A stretch of 64,000 nt of DNA from Streptomyces sp. CBMA152 (GTDB lineage Bacteria; Actinomycetota; Actinomycetes; Streptomycetales; Streptomycetaceae). Numbering within the stretch: the first letter of the stretch is position 1; every line of letters begins with the position of its first letter. The notes beneath the pieces are model-generated. The model worked only from the letters and a program-made list of their open reading frames with translations, was not told the DNA's origin and searched no databases. The stretch lies in NCBI RefSeq assembly GCF_014596475.1, contig NZ_MECJ01000033.1, positions 248,001-312,000 of the forward strand. The letters run 5' to 3'. Of this stretch, positions 40,489 through 49,052 are shown piece after piece. A program made the translations under genes and the position numbers.

Positions 40489-41409
40489 TCAAGCTGTGGC
40501 GAGTTCGCGCCGCAGCGCGCCGAAGGGGGCGGCGGCGAGCGCCTGGTCGTAGCGGTGCACGATCAGTCGCGCGACGGCCGGGTGCGCGCCGAGCGGGGCC
40601 GCCGCGACCCCGCGCGCGTAGCCGGCGCACTGGGTCGCGAACCGGCCGGGCGCGGTGAAGTACGAGGCGATGGCGGTCCGGTGGCGGCCGCGCGCGGCGA
40701 GCGCGCGCAGCGCGTCGGGGACGGTGGGCGCGGCGGCCGAGGCGTACGCGGGGATCACCGGCACCCCGCCGAGGCGTTCGCTCAGCATCTCGGCGGCGCG
40801 GCGGGTGTCGGCGGCCGACTCGGGGTCGCGCGACCCGGCCCCGGCGAGCACCACTCCACCGCTGCGACGCGCGCGTGGATCGTCCTGCCACCCGGCCTCG
40901 ACCAGCCGCTCGTACAGCGTCTCGACCAGGAGCGGATGCGGGCCGAGCGGCTTGGCGGTGCGGGCCCGCAGCCTCGGCGCGGCCGCGACGGCGGCGGGAA
41001 TGTCCTGTTTGACATGGAAACCGCGGCTGAGAAGCAGCGGTACGAGGACAGCGCTGCCCGCGCCGAGCGCGGCGAGCGTGTCGGGCAGCGCGGGCTCGTC
41101 GATCTCGATGTGGCCCAGGCGTACGTCGAGTCCGGGGCGCAGCTCGCGGACCAGGTCGAGCAGCGCGGTCACGGTCCGCAGCGCCCGGGGGTCGCGACTG
41201 CCGTGCGCGACGGCGACCAGGGTGGGCCGGGTCGCGTCGGGTATGTCGGTCGGGGGCATCGGCTTGCGGCTTCCGTTCAGTCGGACGTGGCTGAGCTGGC
41301 TGCCCAGTTGGACGGTGATACGGGTGAGGAGCTCGGCCGTGCTGTCGAGCGGCAGCGAGCGGCGGGCGGGCAGGGGCTGCGTGTGCGTCTCCGTCTCCAA
41401 CTCCGTCAT
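40489..41409 (-). CDS. Sirohydrochlorin chelatase (CbiX-like)
   Basis: 306 residues. Two CbiX-type halves: His69 in VAVAHGSRDP and His132 in LLLSRGFHVKQDI are the likely metal ligands. An N-terminal ~60-residue extension is poorly conserved. The enzyme inserts Fe2+ (siroheme) or Co2+ (cobalamin) into sirohydrochlorin. Siroheme would serve the nitrite reductase NirB encoded ~9 kb away. The ATG at 41409 is chosen over 41439 because it follows the usual Glu/Thr-rich start. Confidence 0.85.
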   Translation of the reverse strand: MTELETETHTQPLPARRSLPLDSTAELLTRITVQLGSQLSHVRLNGSRKPMPPTDIPDATRPTLVAVAHGSRDPRALRTVTALLDLVRELRPGLDVRLGHIEIDEPALPDTLAALGAGSAVLVPLLLSRGFHVKQDIPAAVAAAPRLRARTAKPLGPHPLLVETLYERLVEAGWQDDPRARRSGGVVLAGAGSRDPESAADTRRAAEMLSERLGGVPVIPAYASAAAPTVPDALRALAARGRHRTAIASYFTAPGRFATQCAGYARGVAAAPLGAHPAVARLIVHRYDQALAAAPFGALRRELATA

Positions 41410-41595
41410 GGACCGATCCTGCCGGGCCCACATTGCCACGCCGTTGCGCGACGGTGACGAGTGTTTTCCGCCGCCTCACGAAACACCTGGCAGACCGGGG
41501 AAACACGGCCGGAGAACCGTTTCGGCCCTCCCCCGCGTCCGAGCACTCGGACCAGTGATCGAACCGGTTGAACCAGTCGACCCAGGGGGACCCTC

Positions 41596-42279
41596 ATGCG
41601 CCTGCCGCGCTTTCGCGTACGGATCCGGCTGCCGCGCACCCGCACGGGGCAGCGCCGTCTCGTGCAGGGCGTCGCCGCCGCCTGTGTCCTCGCGCTGACC
41701 CCCGCGGCCTGGATGTTCGTGGCGGCCGACGGCAAGGTCGGGACGGTCGCGCAGGCGCCCGCGTCCGGGGTCGCGGTGGTGTTCGGGGCCGGGCTGTGGA
41801 AGGGCGAGCCGTCGCCGTACCTCGCGCACCGGCTTGACGCGGCGATCGAGCTGTACCGGGACCACAAGGTCAAGGCCGTCCTCGTGACCGGCGACAACGG
41901 GCGGGTCGAGTACGACGAGCCCGACGCCATGCGCGCCTACCTCGTGAAACACGGCGTCCCCGACCAGCAGGTGGTCAGCGACTTCGCGGGTTTCGACACC
42001 TATGACTCGTGCGTACGGGCCCGGAAGATCTTCGGGGTGCGCCGGGCCGTGCTGGTCAGCCAGGGCTTCCACATCCGCCGGGCGGTCGCGCTGTGCGAGA
42101 GCGCCGGAATCGACTCGTACGGGGTCGCGGTCGACGCCGTACACGACGTGACCTGGTACTACGGCACCACCCGCGAGGTGTTCGCGGCGGGCAAGGCGGC
42201 CTTCGACGCGACCTTCGAGCCGGACCCGACCTTCCTCGGCCCGAAGGAGACCGGGGTGGCGCGGGCGCTCGCGCGGTGA
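41596..42279 (+). CDS. SanA/YdcF-family membrane protein (DUF218)
   Basis: 227 residues. Basic N-terminus, one membrane helix (VAAACVLALTPAAWMFVAAD, about 26-46), then the DUF218 domain: VVFGAGLWKGEPSPYLAHRL, VLVTGDNGRVEYDEPDAMRA and VLVSQGFHIRRAV. E. coli SanA affects envelope permeability to vancomycin; the biochemical role is unresolved. The catalytic-looking Asp/His positions are kept. It is divergent from the chelatase gene across 186 bp with GAAAC repeats. Confidence 0.86.
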   Translation: MRLPRFRVRIRLPRTRTGQRRLVQGVAAACVLALTPAAWMFVAADGKVGTVAQAPASGVAVVFGAGLWKGEPSPYLAHRLDAAIELYRDHKVKAVLVTGDNGRVEYDEPDAMRAYLVKHGVPDQQVVSDFAGFDTYDSCVRARKIFGVRRAVLVSQGFHIRRAVALCESAGIDSYGVAVDAVHDVTWYYGTTREVFAAGKAAFDATFEPDPTFLGPKETGVARALAR

Positions 42280-42285
42280 CGCGGC

Positions 42286-42732
42286 TCAGACCCGCTCGCC
42301 GGGCGGGCTGCGGCGGGCCGTGACCCAGTCGCCGCCGGGGATCGGCGTGCCCTCGGCCAGCAGCCGCCGGGCCAGCGCGGGCGCGGCCAGATATACCCAG
42401 GCGCGGGCGGTCCCGCCGCCCGGCAGCTCGACGCTCCGGCTCACCCGGTCGTACATGTTCCGAGGGTCGTCCGGCCCGTAGCACTCCTCCAACTGGTCGA
42501 GTACGAGGAGGACTTGGGCGTACGCGTCGGGGCTCGGGGTGATCAGCGCGCCGGTCACCACACCGTTGCCCGCCATCGCGTACGGATAGCCGGGCCCCTC
42601 GTAGAGCACCGCCCCCGGCAGCCGCGCGGGCACCTCGGCGGCGGTGCGGCCGCGCAGCAAGCGGACGTAGTAGCGCTCGCCGGGCCGCAGCGTGCCGTAC
42701 ACGAAGAAGGGCAGCGGTTCTGCCGTGGTCAC
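42286..42732 (-). CDS. Gamma-glutamylcyclotransferase-family protein
   Basis: 148 residues. The VYGTLRPG motif forms the substrate loop and the proposed acid/base Glu lies in LDQLEECYGPDD. The family (AIG2/BtrG/GGCT) removes gamma-glutamyl groups as 5-oxoproline. GGGAGAG precedes the GTG at 42732. The stop codon lies 7 bp from the end of the convergent SanA-like gene, with no space for a terminator. Confidence 0.87.
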   Translation of the reverse strand: MTTAEPLPFFVYGTLRPGERYYVRLLRGRTAAEVPARLPGAVLYEGPGYPYAMAGNGVVTGALITPSPDAYAQVLLVLDQLEECYGPDDPRNMYDRVSRSVELPGGGTARAWVYLAAPALARRLLAEGTPIPGGDWVTARRSPPGERV

Positions 42733-42942
42733 GGGCACTCTCCCTCGGGGCGCGGGGCACGGAACGGGGAACAAAAGGGCACTCCGGCCTGGCCGAAAGT
42801 CCCTGATCCGACGGTTGGGGCCGCGCCTACGCACAGCTGTTACATACCGTCCCGGCTTCCGTGATGAAGCGGTCCTACCGTCGATTGTCGCGGCCGGTGC
42901 ACCCGGCCGGTCCCCCGCCCCCTGCCACCAGGCCGCCTCGCC

Positions 42943-43629
42943 ATGATCCAGAGTCTCCGCGCCACCGCGGTCGCCGCTGTCGCGGCCGCCGCAGTCGTCG
43001 CGCTCGCCGTGAGCGGGTGCGGCGCGCCCACCGGGCTCAGCGACGGCGGGGCCGCGCCGCCCGTGGCCGCGCAGCCGACGCCGAAGCCGCTCTGGCCCGA
43101 CTGGTCCGACGCCTCCCCCAAGCGGCCGGGCGCCGCCGACGCGGCGGGCAGCCAGCCGCCGCCGGAGCCGCTGGCCGACGGTCCCGAGGTGCCGAAGGAG
43201 GGCCTTGCGGCGGTCGATCCGGACGACGTCGTACGGGCCGACCCGCGCACCAAACAGTTCGGCAAGCTGGAGAAGATCGAGCACCCGGGGCGGCCCGGTA
43301 TGCGCCCGCCGGTCCTGCGCGATCTCACCGACGACGGCTCGCCCGAGCTGATCCTCTCGGCCGACGTGGAGAGCGGCCGCACGGTGATGGTGGTGTACAC
43401 GGCCCGTGACGGGAAGGTCGTCCCCATCCTCTACACGGTGGGCAAGCGGCTCGCGGTCGAGACCGTCGGGACGGACCTGGTGGTGCGCACCGCCTCGGAC
43501 GACGGCGCCGAACAGGCCGTCCGCTACCGCTGGGACGGCGCCCGGCTGTCCTCTGTGAGCGACATCAAGACGTACAAGAACGACGACGCGGACGGCGACG
43601 ACAGAGCCGCGAAGGAGGCCGGGCCGTGA
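42943..43629 (+). CDS. Lipoprotein co-transcribed with a histidine kinase
   Basis: 228 residues. Signal peptide with lipobox ending at Cys26 (LAVSGC), a Pro/Ala-rich linker, then a domain that may be an FG-GAP-like or beta-propeller fragment (LRDLTDDGSPELILSADV) followed by KRLAVETVGTDLVVRT. Its TGA overlaps the GTG of the kinase gene, so the two proteins are made together. The arrangement recalls the cseA lipoprotein that modulates the CseC kinase in S. coelicolor, but sequence identity with CseA is not evident. Confidence 0.82.
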   Translation: MIQSLRATAVAAVAAAAVVALAVSGCGAPTGLSDGGAAPPVAAQPTPKPLWPDWSDASPKRPGAADAAGSQPPPEPLADGPEVPKEGLAAVDPDDVVRADPRTKQFGKLEKIEHPGRPGMRPPVLRDLTDDGSPELILSADVESGRTVMVVYTARDGKVVPILYTVGKRLAVETVGTDLVVRTASDDGAEQAVRYRWDGARLSSVSDIKTYKNDDADGDDRAAKEAGP

Positions 43630-44921
43630 CGCCGCCCACGCGCGCGTGGGGCTTCGCACGCGAGGCGCTGCGGCGGCTGCGGGCCGTTCCGCAGGGGCTG
43701 AGCCTGCGCTGGAAGATCGCGATGGTGCTGGCGGGCGGCTGCGCGCTGGTCGCGGTCACCATCGGCGCGCTGATGCACGAGGCGCGGGCGGCACAACTGG
43801 TCACGACGGTACGGGAGTCGGCGACCATGCAGCTCGCGCGGGTGCGCCAGGTGTACGAGCTGACGGGGCAGGTCGACCGCAGCGACATCGACGCGGCCGT
43901 CGACGACCGGCGGCTGCCCGTCGAGCTGCGGCAGTCGGCGCTGGCGGGGCGCCGCAGCACCTTCGTCGACCTGGACGGCCCGGACCCGGCCGTCTGGGCC
44001 GCGCGGCCGATCGGCGACCAGGTGCTGTCGGTGCGGCGGCCGCTGGTGGCCGAGCGGGCGGAGCTGCGGGAGTTCGACCGTGAGCTGATCTGCTGGGGCG
44101 CACTCGTGGTGGCCCTTGCCGCGCTCGGCGGGGCCGGGCTCGCCAGTCGGCTCAGCCGCGAGCTGCGGACGGCCGCGGCGATCGCGCGGCGTATCTCGCG
44201 GGGTGAACTCGACGCGCGGATCGGTCAGTCGGCGGCGCCCTCCGGGCGCAACGAGGTGGCGGAGCTGGCGTGCGCGGTCGACACGATGGCCGCGTCGTTG
44301 CAGAGCCGCCTGGAGGCCGAACAGCGGTTCACCGCTGATGTGGCGCATGAGTTGCGTACGCCGCTGACGGGGCTGCATACGGCGGCCGAGCTGTTGCCGC
44401 CGTCCCGGCCGACCGAGTTGGTACGGGACCGGGTCGCCGCGTTGCGGACGCTGACCGAGGATCTGCTGGAGGTTGCCCGTCTGGACGCTCGGGCGGAGCA
44501 TCCGGATCTTGAAGTGCGGTCGCTGGCGCCGCTGATGGAGGGGATTCTGCGGCGGTGCGGGTTTGCCGGCGAGTTGGCCGAGGGTGATGGTGGGGGAGCT
44601 CTGGTTCGTACCGACCCTCGGCGGCTTGAGCGGATTGTGGCCAATCTGGTCGCCAACGCGCGGCGGCACGGCGCGGAGCCTGTCGAGGTCACGGTGTCCG
44701 GTACGGCTGTGACCGTTCGGGATCACGGGGTGGGGTTTCCTGAGCGGGTGTTGCGGGATGGGCCCTCTCGGTTTGTCACCGGGGCGATGTCTCGTGGGCA
44801 GGGGACGGGACTTGGGCTCACCATTGCCCTTGGGCAGGCTGAGGTTATTGGGGCGCGGGTTGCGTTGCGGAACGCGGCGTCTGGTGGGGCGGTAGCCACT
44901 GTGGTGTTGCCTGAAGCTTGA
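43626..44921 (+). CDS. HAMP-type sensor histidine kinase
   Basis: 431 residues: membrane helix ~30-50, extracytoplasmic sensor ~50-155, second helix ~157-178, HAMP, HisKA with FTADVAHELRTPL (His241), and HATPase_c with N-box ERIVANLVANARRHG, G1 DHGVGFP and G2 GQGTGLGL. All kinase boxes are intact. No response regulator gene is adjacent, so the partner is elsewhere. From about 44480 to the stop codon, third codon positions shift to T and G (GTT, CTT, GGT), unlike the 5' part. Confidence 0.93.
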   Translation: MTPPTRAWGFAREALRRLRAVPQGLSLRWKIAMVLAGGCALVAVTIGALMHEARAAQLVTTVRESATMQLARVRQVYELTGQVDRSDIDAAVDDRRLPVELRQSALAGRRSTFVDLDGPDPAVWAARPIGDQVLSVRRPLVAERAELREFDRELICWGALVVALAALGGAGLASRLSRELRTAAAIARRISRGELDARIGQSAAPSGRNEVAELACAVDTMAASLQSRLEAEQRFTADVAHELRTPLTGLHTAAELLPPSRPTELVRDRVAALRTLTEDLLEVARLDARAEHPDLEVRSLAPLMEGILRRCGFAGELAEGDGGGALVRTDPRRLERIVANLVANARRHGAEPVEVTVSGTAVTVRDHGVGFPERVLRDGPSRFVTGAMSRGQGTGLGLTIALGQAEVIGARVALRNAASGGAVATVVLPEA

Positions 44922-45197
44922 GTTTCGGGTGCGGGTTGTGGGGGCTTGTCGCGCAGTTCCCCGCGCCCCTTAATCCGCTGGTCGACCGTTCGCGCGGGTA
45001 CTGAGTGCCGCTTGGTCGCGCCCACGCGGCGGAGCCGCACAATGTCACAGCCTCGCGCCCCTAAAAGCCAACTGCCGCTGGCCGACCGCCCAGTGCGGCA
45101 GGTCTCGCGGTATAGACAGTCCGCTGTCATGTTCACCTAAAATCTGAGGTGGCATCAGATCCTCCGAGCCAACCCCCCATGGAACCCGAGGAGCCCG
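44922..45197. other. Intergenic region with half repeats and the protease promoter
   Basis: A half long-hairpin element (44937-44972: left outer arm lost, GCGCAGTTCCCCGCGCCCCT present) is followed by a different repeat (45004-45063) with the hairpin GCGGC-GGA-GCCGC and a second CGCGCCCCTAAAA. Two dyads precede the protease: GACAG-TCCG-CTGTC (45115-45128) and ATCTGA-N7-TCAGAT (45142-45160). No gene. Confidence 0.65.
45115..45160 (+). promoter_or_regulatory. Two dyads upstream of the M4 protease gene
   Basis: GACAG-TCCG-CTGTC and ATCTGA-GGTGGCA-TCAGAT lie 70 and 38 bp before the ATG. Both arms pairs are perfect, and the surrounding AT content is raised (TATAGACAG, CACCTAAAATC). They are good candidates for the operator and promoter of this developmentally regulated type of gene; the binding protein is unknown. 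Confidence 0.45.
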
Positions 45198-46838
45198 ATG
45201 AGACCTACACGGAACGCATCGCGCCTCACCACCGCCGGGATAGCCGTCGCGGCCGGTGCCATGATCGCCGCCGCGCTCAGCCCCGCTTCCGCCGCCGCCC
45301 ACCCCACACCGTCCCGGGACGTCGCCGTTCGCGACGGTGACCGGGCCGTCGCCGCGCACGCGGTCGCGCTCGCCGTGACCGCCGCGCAGGGCATGTCCGT
45401 ACGGGACGTCGTCATCGACCCCGACGGCAGTCGGCATGTGCGCTACGACCGTACGTATCGTCAACTGCCCGTGCTGGGCGGCGACTTCGTCGTCCATCTC
45501 TCCCCCACCGGCGCCTATCGCGGCGCCGACCGGGCCGTCGCGGGCGATCTGGCCGTGCCCACCATCACGCCCGCGCTCCCCGCGCCCCGCGCCGCCGATC
45601 TGGCGGGCGCCGAGCTGCGCGCCGCGCACAAGGGCGTCTCCCTCAAGCAGCTCACGGCCAAGCCGCAGCTCGTCGTCGACGCGCTGCACGGCGCGCCCCG
45701 GCTGGCCTGGAAGACGCAGACCACCGCACGCGACTCGCTGGGCAACCCGGTCGCGCGCGTGGTGCTCACCGACGCCCGTACCGGCACGACGATCGACGCC
45801 TGGGACTCCATCGAGACCGTCACCGGCGACGGCCAGTCGCTGTACAGCGGCACGGTCGCCCTGGAGACCACCCAGTCCGGGTCCTCGTACCAGCTCACGG
45901 ACCCGACACGCGGCAACACGTACACCGGTGACGCGCAGAACCAGACCGACTTCTGCTTCTTCGGCATCTGCTTCTGGCGGGCGCCCGCCACCCTCTTCAC
46001 CGACACCGACAACCACTGGGGCAACGGCACCAACTCCGACCGCGCCTCGGCCGCCGTCGACGCCCAGTACGGCACCAACACCACCTGGGACTACTACAAG
46101 AACGTCCACGGGAGGAGTGGGATCGGCGGCGACGGCAAGGGCTCGTACAACCGCGTCCACTACGGCAGCAACTACAACAACGCCTTCTGGGACGACAGTT
46201 GCTTCTGCATGACGTACGGCGACGGCGACGGCACCACGTTCGGGCCGCTCGTCGCGCTCGACGTGGCCGGGCACGAGATGACGCACGGCGTCACCGCCAA
46301 GACCGCGGCCCTGACGTACTCCGGTGAGTCCGGCGGGCTCAACGAGGCGACCAGCGACATCATGGGCACCATGGTCGAGTGGTACGCCAACAACGCCTCC
46401 GACCAGGGCGACTATCTCATCGGCGAGAAGATCGTGAAGCCCGGCTTCGGCAAGGCCGCGCTGCGCTTCATGGACAAGCCCTCCACGGACGGCAACTCGG
46501 CGGACTGCTGGAGCTCCGGCGTCGGCAACCTGGACGTGCACTACTCGTCCGGCGTCGCCAACCACTTCGCGTATCTGCTCTCCGAGGGCAGCGGCGCCAA
46601 GGTGATCAACGGCGTCAGCTACAACAGCCCCACCTGCAACAACTCCACGGTCTCCGGCATCGGCCACGACAAGGTCGGCAAGATCTGGTACCGGGCCCTG
46701 ACCGTCTACATGACGTCCTCCACCAACTACGCGGCCGCCCGCACGGCGACCCTGAACGCGGCGAAGGACCTGTACGGCAGCGGCAGCGCGGAGCAGAACA
46801 CGGTCGCCGCGGCCTGGTCGGCGGTCTCCGTCGGCTGA
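45198..46838 (+). CDS. Secreted M4 (thermolysin-type) metalloprotease
   Basis: 546 residues: signal peptide (cleavage near Ala33), FTP/PepSY-type propeptide to about 205, and the mature enzyme. Zinc ligands are His359, His363 (HEMTH) and Glu383 (GGLNEATSD); the catalytic base is Glu360. Cysteines in DFCFFGICF and DDSCFCMTY may form disulfides. It should be autoprocessed and digest proteins outside the cell. GAGGAG lies 5 nt before the ATG. Confidence 0.95.
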   Translation: MRPTRNASRLTTAGIAVAAGAMIAAALSPASAAAHPTPSRDVAVRDGDRAVAAHAVALAVTAAQGMSVRDVVIDPDGSRHVRYDRTYRQLPVLGGDFVVHLSPTGAYRGADRAVAGDLAVPTITPALPAPRAADLAGAELRAAHKGVSLKQLTAKPQLVVDALHGAPRLAWKTQTTARDSLGNPVARVVLTDARTGTTIDAWDSIETVTGDGQSLYSGTVALETTQSGSSYQLTDPTRGNTYTGDAQNQTDFCFFGICFWRAPATLFTDTDNHWGNGTNSDRASAAVDAQYGTNTTWDYYKNVHGRSGIGGDGKGSYNRVHYGSNYNNAFWDDSCFCMTYGDGDGTTFGPLVALDVAGHEMTHGVTAKTAALTYSGESGGLNEATSDIMGTMVEWYANNASDQGDYLIGEKIVKPGFGKAALRFMDKPSTDGNSADCWSSGVGNLDVHYSSGVANHFAYLLSEGSGAKVINGVSYNSPTCNNSTVSGIGHDKVGKIWYRALTVYMTSSTNYAAARTATLNAAKDLYGSGSAEQNTVAAAWSAVSVG

Positions 46839-46849
46839 CCCGCGCCACC

Positions 46850-46895
46850 GGACCCGTCCGTACGCCAGGGGCTCAACCGGCGTACGGGCGGGTCC
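46850..46895. terminator. Bidirectional terminator overlapping the FMN reductase stop codon
   Basis: 17-bp arms (46850-46866 and 46879-46895) with one G-T pair around a 12-nt loop. The right arm is inside the 3' end of the FMN reductase gene, so the hairpin is partly coding. It lies 12 nt after the protease stop codon. Confidence 0.82.
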
Positions 46896-47493
46896 TCCTG
46901 GCGTCCCGCAGCGTCCGGCCCCACCAGCCCAGCTGGTCGAGCAGCCGCTTGACGGCCGACTCCGCCTCGGTGGGCTCGACGGGTTCGCCGTCCGGCCCGA
47001 AGCGGTCCGGGGCCTGGTGGAAGCTGACCGTGTCGCGGACCGTGACCGCGTGCAGCTCGGCGAAGACCTGCCGCAGATGCTCGACGGCCCGCAGGCCGCC
47101 CGACATCCCGCCGTACGAGACGAAGCCGACCGGCTTGGCCTGCCACTGCGTGTAGTGCCAGTCGATCAGGTTCTTGACCGAGGCGGGGAAGGAGTGGTTG
47201 TACTCGGGTGTGAGGACGATGAAGGCGTCCGCCTCGGCGAGCTTCGGCGTGACGCTGTCCAGGACCGCGCGTACCGGCGGCGTCGGTGCGTACGAGATCG
47301 ACGTGGGCAGGGCGACCTCGGCCAGGTCGATCAGCTCGACCTCGAAGTCGTCGCGCTCGCACAGCCGGGCCAGCAGCCAGTCCCCGACGACCGGGCCGAA
47401 CCGGCCCTCACGGTTGGATCCGACGACGACGGCGAGCTTGAGCGGGACGGCATGGGTGATGGGCTCCACGCGGGGAGCGGTGGTGATGTCCAT
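46873..47493 (-). CDS. NADPH-dependent FMN reductase (SoxR-regulon type)
   Basis: 206 residues of the flavodoxin-like NAD(P)H:FMN reductase family. FMN-binding motifs are VVVGSNREGRFGPVV and LTPEYNHSFPASVKNLIDW. The S. coelicolor homologue (SCO2478) belongs to the SoxR regulon, and a SoxR box lies directly upstream here. It probably reduces quinones or flavins during redox-cycling stress. The ATG at 47493 is preferred over GTG 47508, because the latter lies inside the promoter spacer and the ATG is 8 nt from the -10 box (leaderless). Confidence 0.88.
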   Translation of the reverse strand: MDITTAPRVEPITHAVPLKLAVVVGSNREGRFGPVVGDWLLARLCERDDFEVELIDLAEVALPTSISYAPTPPVRAVLDSVTPKLAEADAFIVLTPEYNHSFPASVKNLIDWHYTQWQAKPVGFVSYGGMSGGLRAVEHLRQVFAELHAVTVRDTVSFHQAPDRFGPDGEPVEPTEAESAVKRLLDQLGWWGRTLRDARRTRPYAG

Positions 47494-47500
47494 GTCGGGG

Positions 47501-47531
47501 AGCGTCACATCTCAAGCTAACTTGAGGTCAA
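47501..47531 (-). promoter_or_regulatory. SoxR box and promoter of the FMN reductase gene
   Basis: TCTCAAGCTAACTTGAGG (47510-47527) differs from the classic SoxR site CCTCAAGTTAACTTGAGG at two positions. On the minus strand it fills a 19-bp spacer between TTGACC (47526-47531) and GACGCT (47501-47506), the long spacing characteristic of MerR-family activation. SoxR itself is not encoded in the window. Confidence 0.85.
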
Positions 47532-47550
47532 GCCGCACTACGGTGGCCCC

Positions 47551-48330
47551 ATGAGCGATGCGTATGCCGAGATCAACGGCCGTCCCGCCGACGCCGACAC
47601 CCTCCGGATCCCCGCCCTGACCGGCAACTACGGCCACTTCAGCGCGATGCAGGTGCGCGGCGGCCGGGTGCGCGGGCTCGCGCTGCACCTGGCCCGGCTC
47701 GACGCCGCCACCCGCGAGATCTTCGGCCCCGGCCTCGACGGCGAGCGGGTGCGCACCCTGGTCCGCCAGGCCCTGAAGGCGTCCGGCGCCGAGGACGCCT
47801 CGACGCGCGTCTACGTATACGGGCCCGACGACGACCCGACCGTGATGGTGACCGTACGACCGCCGCAGGATCTCTCCCCGGAGCCGCAGCGGCTCCTGTC
47901 CGTCCCGTACGAGCGGCCCGCCGCCCATCTCAAGCACCTCGGCGGCTTCGGCCAGCTCTACTTCGGCAAGAAGGCCGTCCACCAGGGCTACACCGACGCG
48001 CTGCTGACCGGGCCCGGCGGCGAGATCGCCGAGGGTTCGGTCACCAACATCGCGTTCTGGGACGGGAGTTCGGTGGTGTGGCCGGACCGGCCGTCGCTGC
48101 TCGGCATCACCATGGCGCTGGTCGAGGCGCGGCTGCCGCAGTACGGGACGCCGACCGTCCGGCGACCGGTCACGCTCGACGGCCTCGGCGCGTACCGGGC
48201 CGCCTTCGTCACCAACTCGCAGGGCATCGCGCCGGTGGCCTGCATCGACGACCACGAGTTCACGGTGGACGCCGAGCTGATGGAGACGGTGTGGCGGCTG
48301 TACGCGGAGGTCCCCTGGGACGAGATCTGA
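47551..48330 (+). CDS. Class IV aminotransferase (PLP)
   Basis: 259 residues of the branched-chain aminotransferase/aminodeoxychorismate lyase fold. The PLP lysine is in HLKHLGGFGQLYFGKKA and the phosphate-binding region is GEIAEGSVTNIAFW. Which reaction it performs cannot be told. TACGGT (47539-47544) ends 7 nt before the ATG, so the mRNA is probably leaderless. The promoter region is shared with the SoxR-box promoter of the divergent FMN reductase. Confidence 0.88.
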   Translation: MSDAYAEINGRPADADTLRIPALTGNYGHFSAMQVRGGRVRGLALHLARLDAATREIFGPGLDGERVRTLVRQALKASGAEDASTRVYVYGPDDDPTVMVTVRPPQDLSPEPQRLLSVPYERPAAHLKHLGGFGQLYFGKKAVHQGYTDALLTGPGGEIAEGSVTNIAFWDGSSVVWPDRPSLLGITMALVEARLPQYGTPTVRRPVTLDGLGAYRAAFVTNSQGIAPVACIDDHEFTVDAELMETVWRLYAEVPWDEI

Positions 48331-48348
48331 GGAGTCGGGAACGCGGCC

Positions 48349-48381
48349 GGGCGAATGGGTGACGGGCTCACTCGTTCGCCC
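48349..48381 (+). terminator. Hairpin after the aminotransferase gene
   Basis: GGGCGAA (48349-48355) pairs with TTCGCCC (48375-48381), with an inner GTGA-CGGGC-TCAC stem. It lies 18 nt after the stop codon. Confidence 0.75.
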
Positions 48382-48458
48382 CCTGCCAAGGGGCGGCCGT
48401 CCGCGTGGGCCACTTACCTCGAAGGGAGAAGCACGGCACCCCGCTCCCCGGAGGACCC

Positions 48459-49046
48459 ATGCGTACTGCCCGCCTGCTGACCGGTTCCGCGCTCGCGGCC
48501 GCCCTGCTCGGCCTGGGCGGCGCACCCGCGTACGCCAACAACGACTTCGGCGGCGGTGGTGTGGAGGTCTTTCCGGCGACGGCCGCGCCGGGCACGACCG
48601 TCACCGTGAACACCACTGCGTGCGGCCACGACGGCCATGCGACCGGGGACGCGAAAGCGGTCGGCGACGGAGAGTTCCACCTCAGCGTCTCCACCCACAA
48701 GGAAGTGCTCGCCGGTCAGTTCATGGTGCCCCACCACGCCAAGCCGGGGACCTTCGAGATCAGCGTGACCTGCGACAACGGCAAATCCGCTCGGGGTGAT
48801 CTGACGATCGCCCACGGCGGCGAGAGCGATCGCGGCGGCGAGCGCTTCGACCACGGGGAGCACGCGGAGCACGGCGAGCACGCCGAGCACAGCGAGCCGA
48901 AGGGCCATGTGAAGTCCGGCGTCGGCGGCAGCGTGATCTCCAACCGGACCGAGATCGCGGCCGGGGCGGCCGTGCTCGCGGTGGCCACCGTCACCGGCGG
49001 ACTGCTGCTGCGCCGCCGGGCGGGCGCTCCCGACCGCCGGAACTGA
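48459..49046 (+). CDS. Secreted cell-surface protein with His/Glu repeats and C-terminal anchor
   Basis: 195 residues: signal peptide (cleavage after AYA, about 26), a beta-rich Ig-like domain with two cysteines (TTACGHDG and VTCDNG), a charged repeat DHGEHAEHGEHAEHSE, and a C-terminal hydrophobic segment followed by RRRAG. The end looks like a sorting signal but no LPxTG is present. GGAGG is 5 nt before the ATG. The next gene, 6 nt away, is a class F sortase, so the pair probably works together. The His/Glu repeat may bind metal ions. Confidence 0.82.
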   Translation: MRTARLLTGSALAAALLGLGGAPAYANNDFGGGGVEVFPATAAPGTTVTVNTTACGHDGHATGDAKAVGDGEFHLSVSTHKEVLAGQFMVPHHAKPGTFEISVTCDNGKSARGDLTIAHGGESDRGGERFDHGEHAEHGEHAEHSEPKGHVKSGVGGSVISNRTEIAAGAAVLAVATVTGGLLLRRRAGAPDRRN

Positions 49047-49052
49047 CCGCCG

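Noticed and set aside
41460..41494. GAAAC repeats upstream of the SanA-like gene as a GlnR site
   Set aside because: The two GAAAC are 20 bp apart and the expected gTnAC half-sites at N6 spacing are absent.
39131..41506. Very long open frames opposite dgt and the chelatase
   Set aside because: Shadow frames created by high GC; the products are Arg/Ala-rich and the opposite strand encodes intact enzymes.
48990..49046. LPxTG sorting signal in the sortase neighbour
   Set aside because: The C-terminus has a hydrophobic stretch and RRR but no LPxTG, LAxTG or NPxT before it.
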